A stretch of 64,000 bases of DNA. Source: Blastomussa wellsi (lineage: Eukaryota; Cnidaria; Anthozoa; Scleractinia; Plerogyridae). This document shows, piece after piece, positions 63,143 through 64,000 of this stretch. The DNA lies in assembly GCA_947652115.1 (NCBI GenBank), contig OX393572.1, positions 8,862,966-8,926,965 of the forward strand, in the 5' to 3' direction. Position 1 is the stretch's first letter; the number at the start of each line of letters is the position of its first letter. A model generated the notes under the pieces. The model did no database searches, had not been told where the DNA came from, and saw nothing but the letters and a program-made list of their open reading frames with translations. Both the position numbers and the translations under genes were made by a program.

Positions 63143-64000
63143 TCAGGAACCGCCTGAATTTTGTAAAAACCTTGTGCAAGCTTTCTCGCCAATGCCGTGC
63201 TTTGATCCGTTCTTGCGCCATGATGCACTGTGATGCAATGCCAAAGACAGGTTATCCTGGAAAGTGTCCAGTGCCATCATCAACCTTGAGTGGGCAAGGT
63301 TTCGCAGCCACTCTGGCAAGGGGCCTGTCCCCATCAATGGCGCCCTGGTTAGGACAACCTTCACATCAACGTTAAAGAAGCCAATAATTTCCCGCTTTGT
63401 GGACGGACGATCTACATTATCGGGGTCCAAGCGATTATTCTCCCGCACCTTAAACCATGACTGCGCAGAGGCCAGATCTTCAAACCAAGGGGAACTTCGG
63501 TTTTTGTAGTACACGATTGTCCTCCTGTCATCAATGTTGTGCAGCAGACACGAGTAAACATGCCTGGCGTAAAATGACGTGTAAACTCCTCTCGTATTTT
63601 TGTCATAAAATTCGGTGTGAGGTCTGTTTAATTCTTTGATGGTGTGCCATGTAATAAAAGTCGACCAGTGTGCACTGTAACTTCACATAGATTCAAAATC
63701 TTGTTCTGGTAGTTTGCCACCACTCTGATATTCTGCGGTGGAATTGGATCAAACAACCTCAAAAGTTCTTGCCTCCCTCTCCCCGTTTGGTGTGGTGAAG
63801 CTCTTGGTTGGTAGCGTTGGGGGGCCAGAGGTTCTTGCAGATGCTCATGCTCGGAGATACACTCATCTAGTATGTTTTGAACTGCCTCGTGAATTGGTTC
63901 TGCAAGTGTTGAGTTTTCTGAAGCCAATTGCTCCAGATACACCGTGGTTGCCAGTTCCTCGAGCAGTTGCTGTATAAAATCTTCGAACTCTTGTTCAGAA
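63143..64000 (-). pseudogene. Diverged Maverick polymerase B N-terminal region (M4), runs off the window
   Basis: It matches the N-terminal region of the M1 and M2 polymerases (QRYQPRASP, LFDPIPPQN, FMTKIREEF, YYKNRSSPWF, LMGTGPLPEWLRNLA) but is clearly more diverged. An in-frame stop near 63628 and frame changes near 63510 and 63240 interrupt it. The open frame continues to the window edge at 64000. The catalytic exonuclease and palm regions are not present. Confidence 0.65.

Overview
The window looks like a repeat-rich metazoan chromosome segment, most likely cnidarian (an anthozoan such as a stony coral). That assignment is inference. It rests on a spliced JMJD4-like host gene, GT/AG introns, moderate GC, and transposon families (Maverick/Polinton, Penelope-like, IS3EU-like, PIF/Harbinger) that I associate with cnidarian genomes. 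I see no bacterial operons, rRNA or CRISPR. Nearly all recognisable coding sequence belongs to mobile elements, and most of it is broken.

Layout. 0-3.6 kb: small repeats and Penelope-type terminal repeats, two of them as an inverted pair. 3.6-12.6 kb: Maverick/Polinton (adintovirus-like) copy M1, with a membrane/coiled-coil protein, major capsid, packaging ATPase remnant, several small late-type genes, a retroviral-type integrase and a protein-primed DNA polymerase B, all damaged or small. 12.8-14.0 kb: a foldback MITE and a tyrosine recombinase fragment. 14.9-30.8 kb: exons 1, 2 and 3 of a JMJD4-like hydroxylase on the + strand, with large introns holding Gypsy fragments, MITEs and satellites. 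31.5-32.8 kb: an inverted tRNA-like SINE pair, a non-LTR retrotransposon tail and a foldback. 33.2-36.0 kb: Maverick fragment M3. 36.0-37.74 kb: a Penelope-like element (RT plus GIY-YIG). 37.74-46.58 kb: Maverick copy M2, inverted relative to M3; it resumes at 61.285 kb. 63.1-64.0 kb: the start of a fourth Maverick polymerase (M4).

The most striking part is 46.588-61.284 kb, a five-layer nest. The Maverick M2 polymerase gene is interrupted by a 14.7-kb IS3EU-type transposon (6-bp target duplication AATTTC, termini TAT...ATA) that carries a DDE integrase-like transposase and a HECT-like gene. The first coding exon of that HECT-like gene is split by a 9.8-kb element whose ISXO2/IS1595-type transposase is paired with a divergently transcribed, multi-exon P-loop ATPase resembling DUF3987. 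The ATPase gene is split just before its Walker A motif by a 3.6-kb PIF/Harbinger element. The Myb-like gene of that element is itself interrupted by a 380-bp MITE with a 9-bp target duplication.

Genes inside each layer would have worked together: capsid, ATPase, integrase and polymerase for the Mavericks; transposase with the HECT-like protein for the IS3EU element; ISXO2 transposase with the ATPase; Myb-like protein with DDE transposase for Harbinger. The ISXO2-plus-ATPase pairing, with a 461-bp MITE at 17.0 kb sharing its ends, is the best candidate here for a little-described system. Family assignments come from motif recognition alone; no database search was possible.
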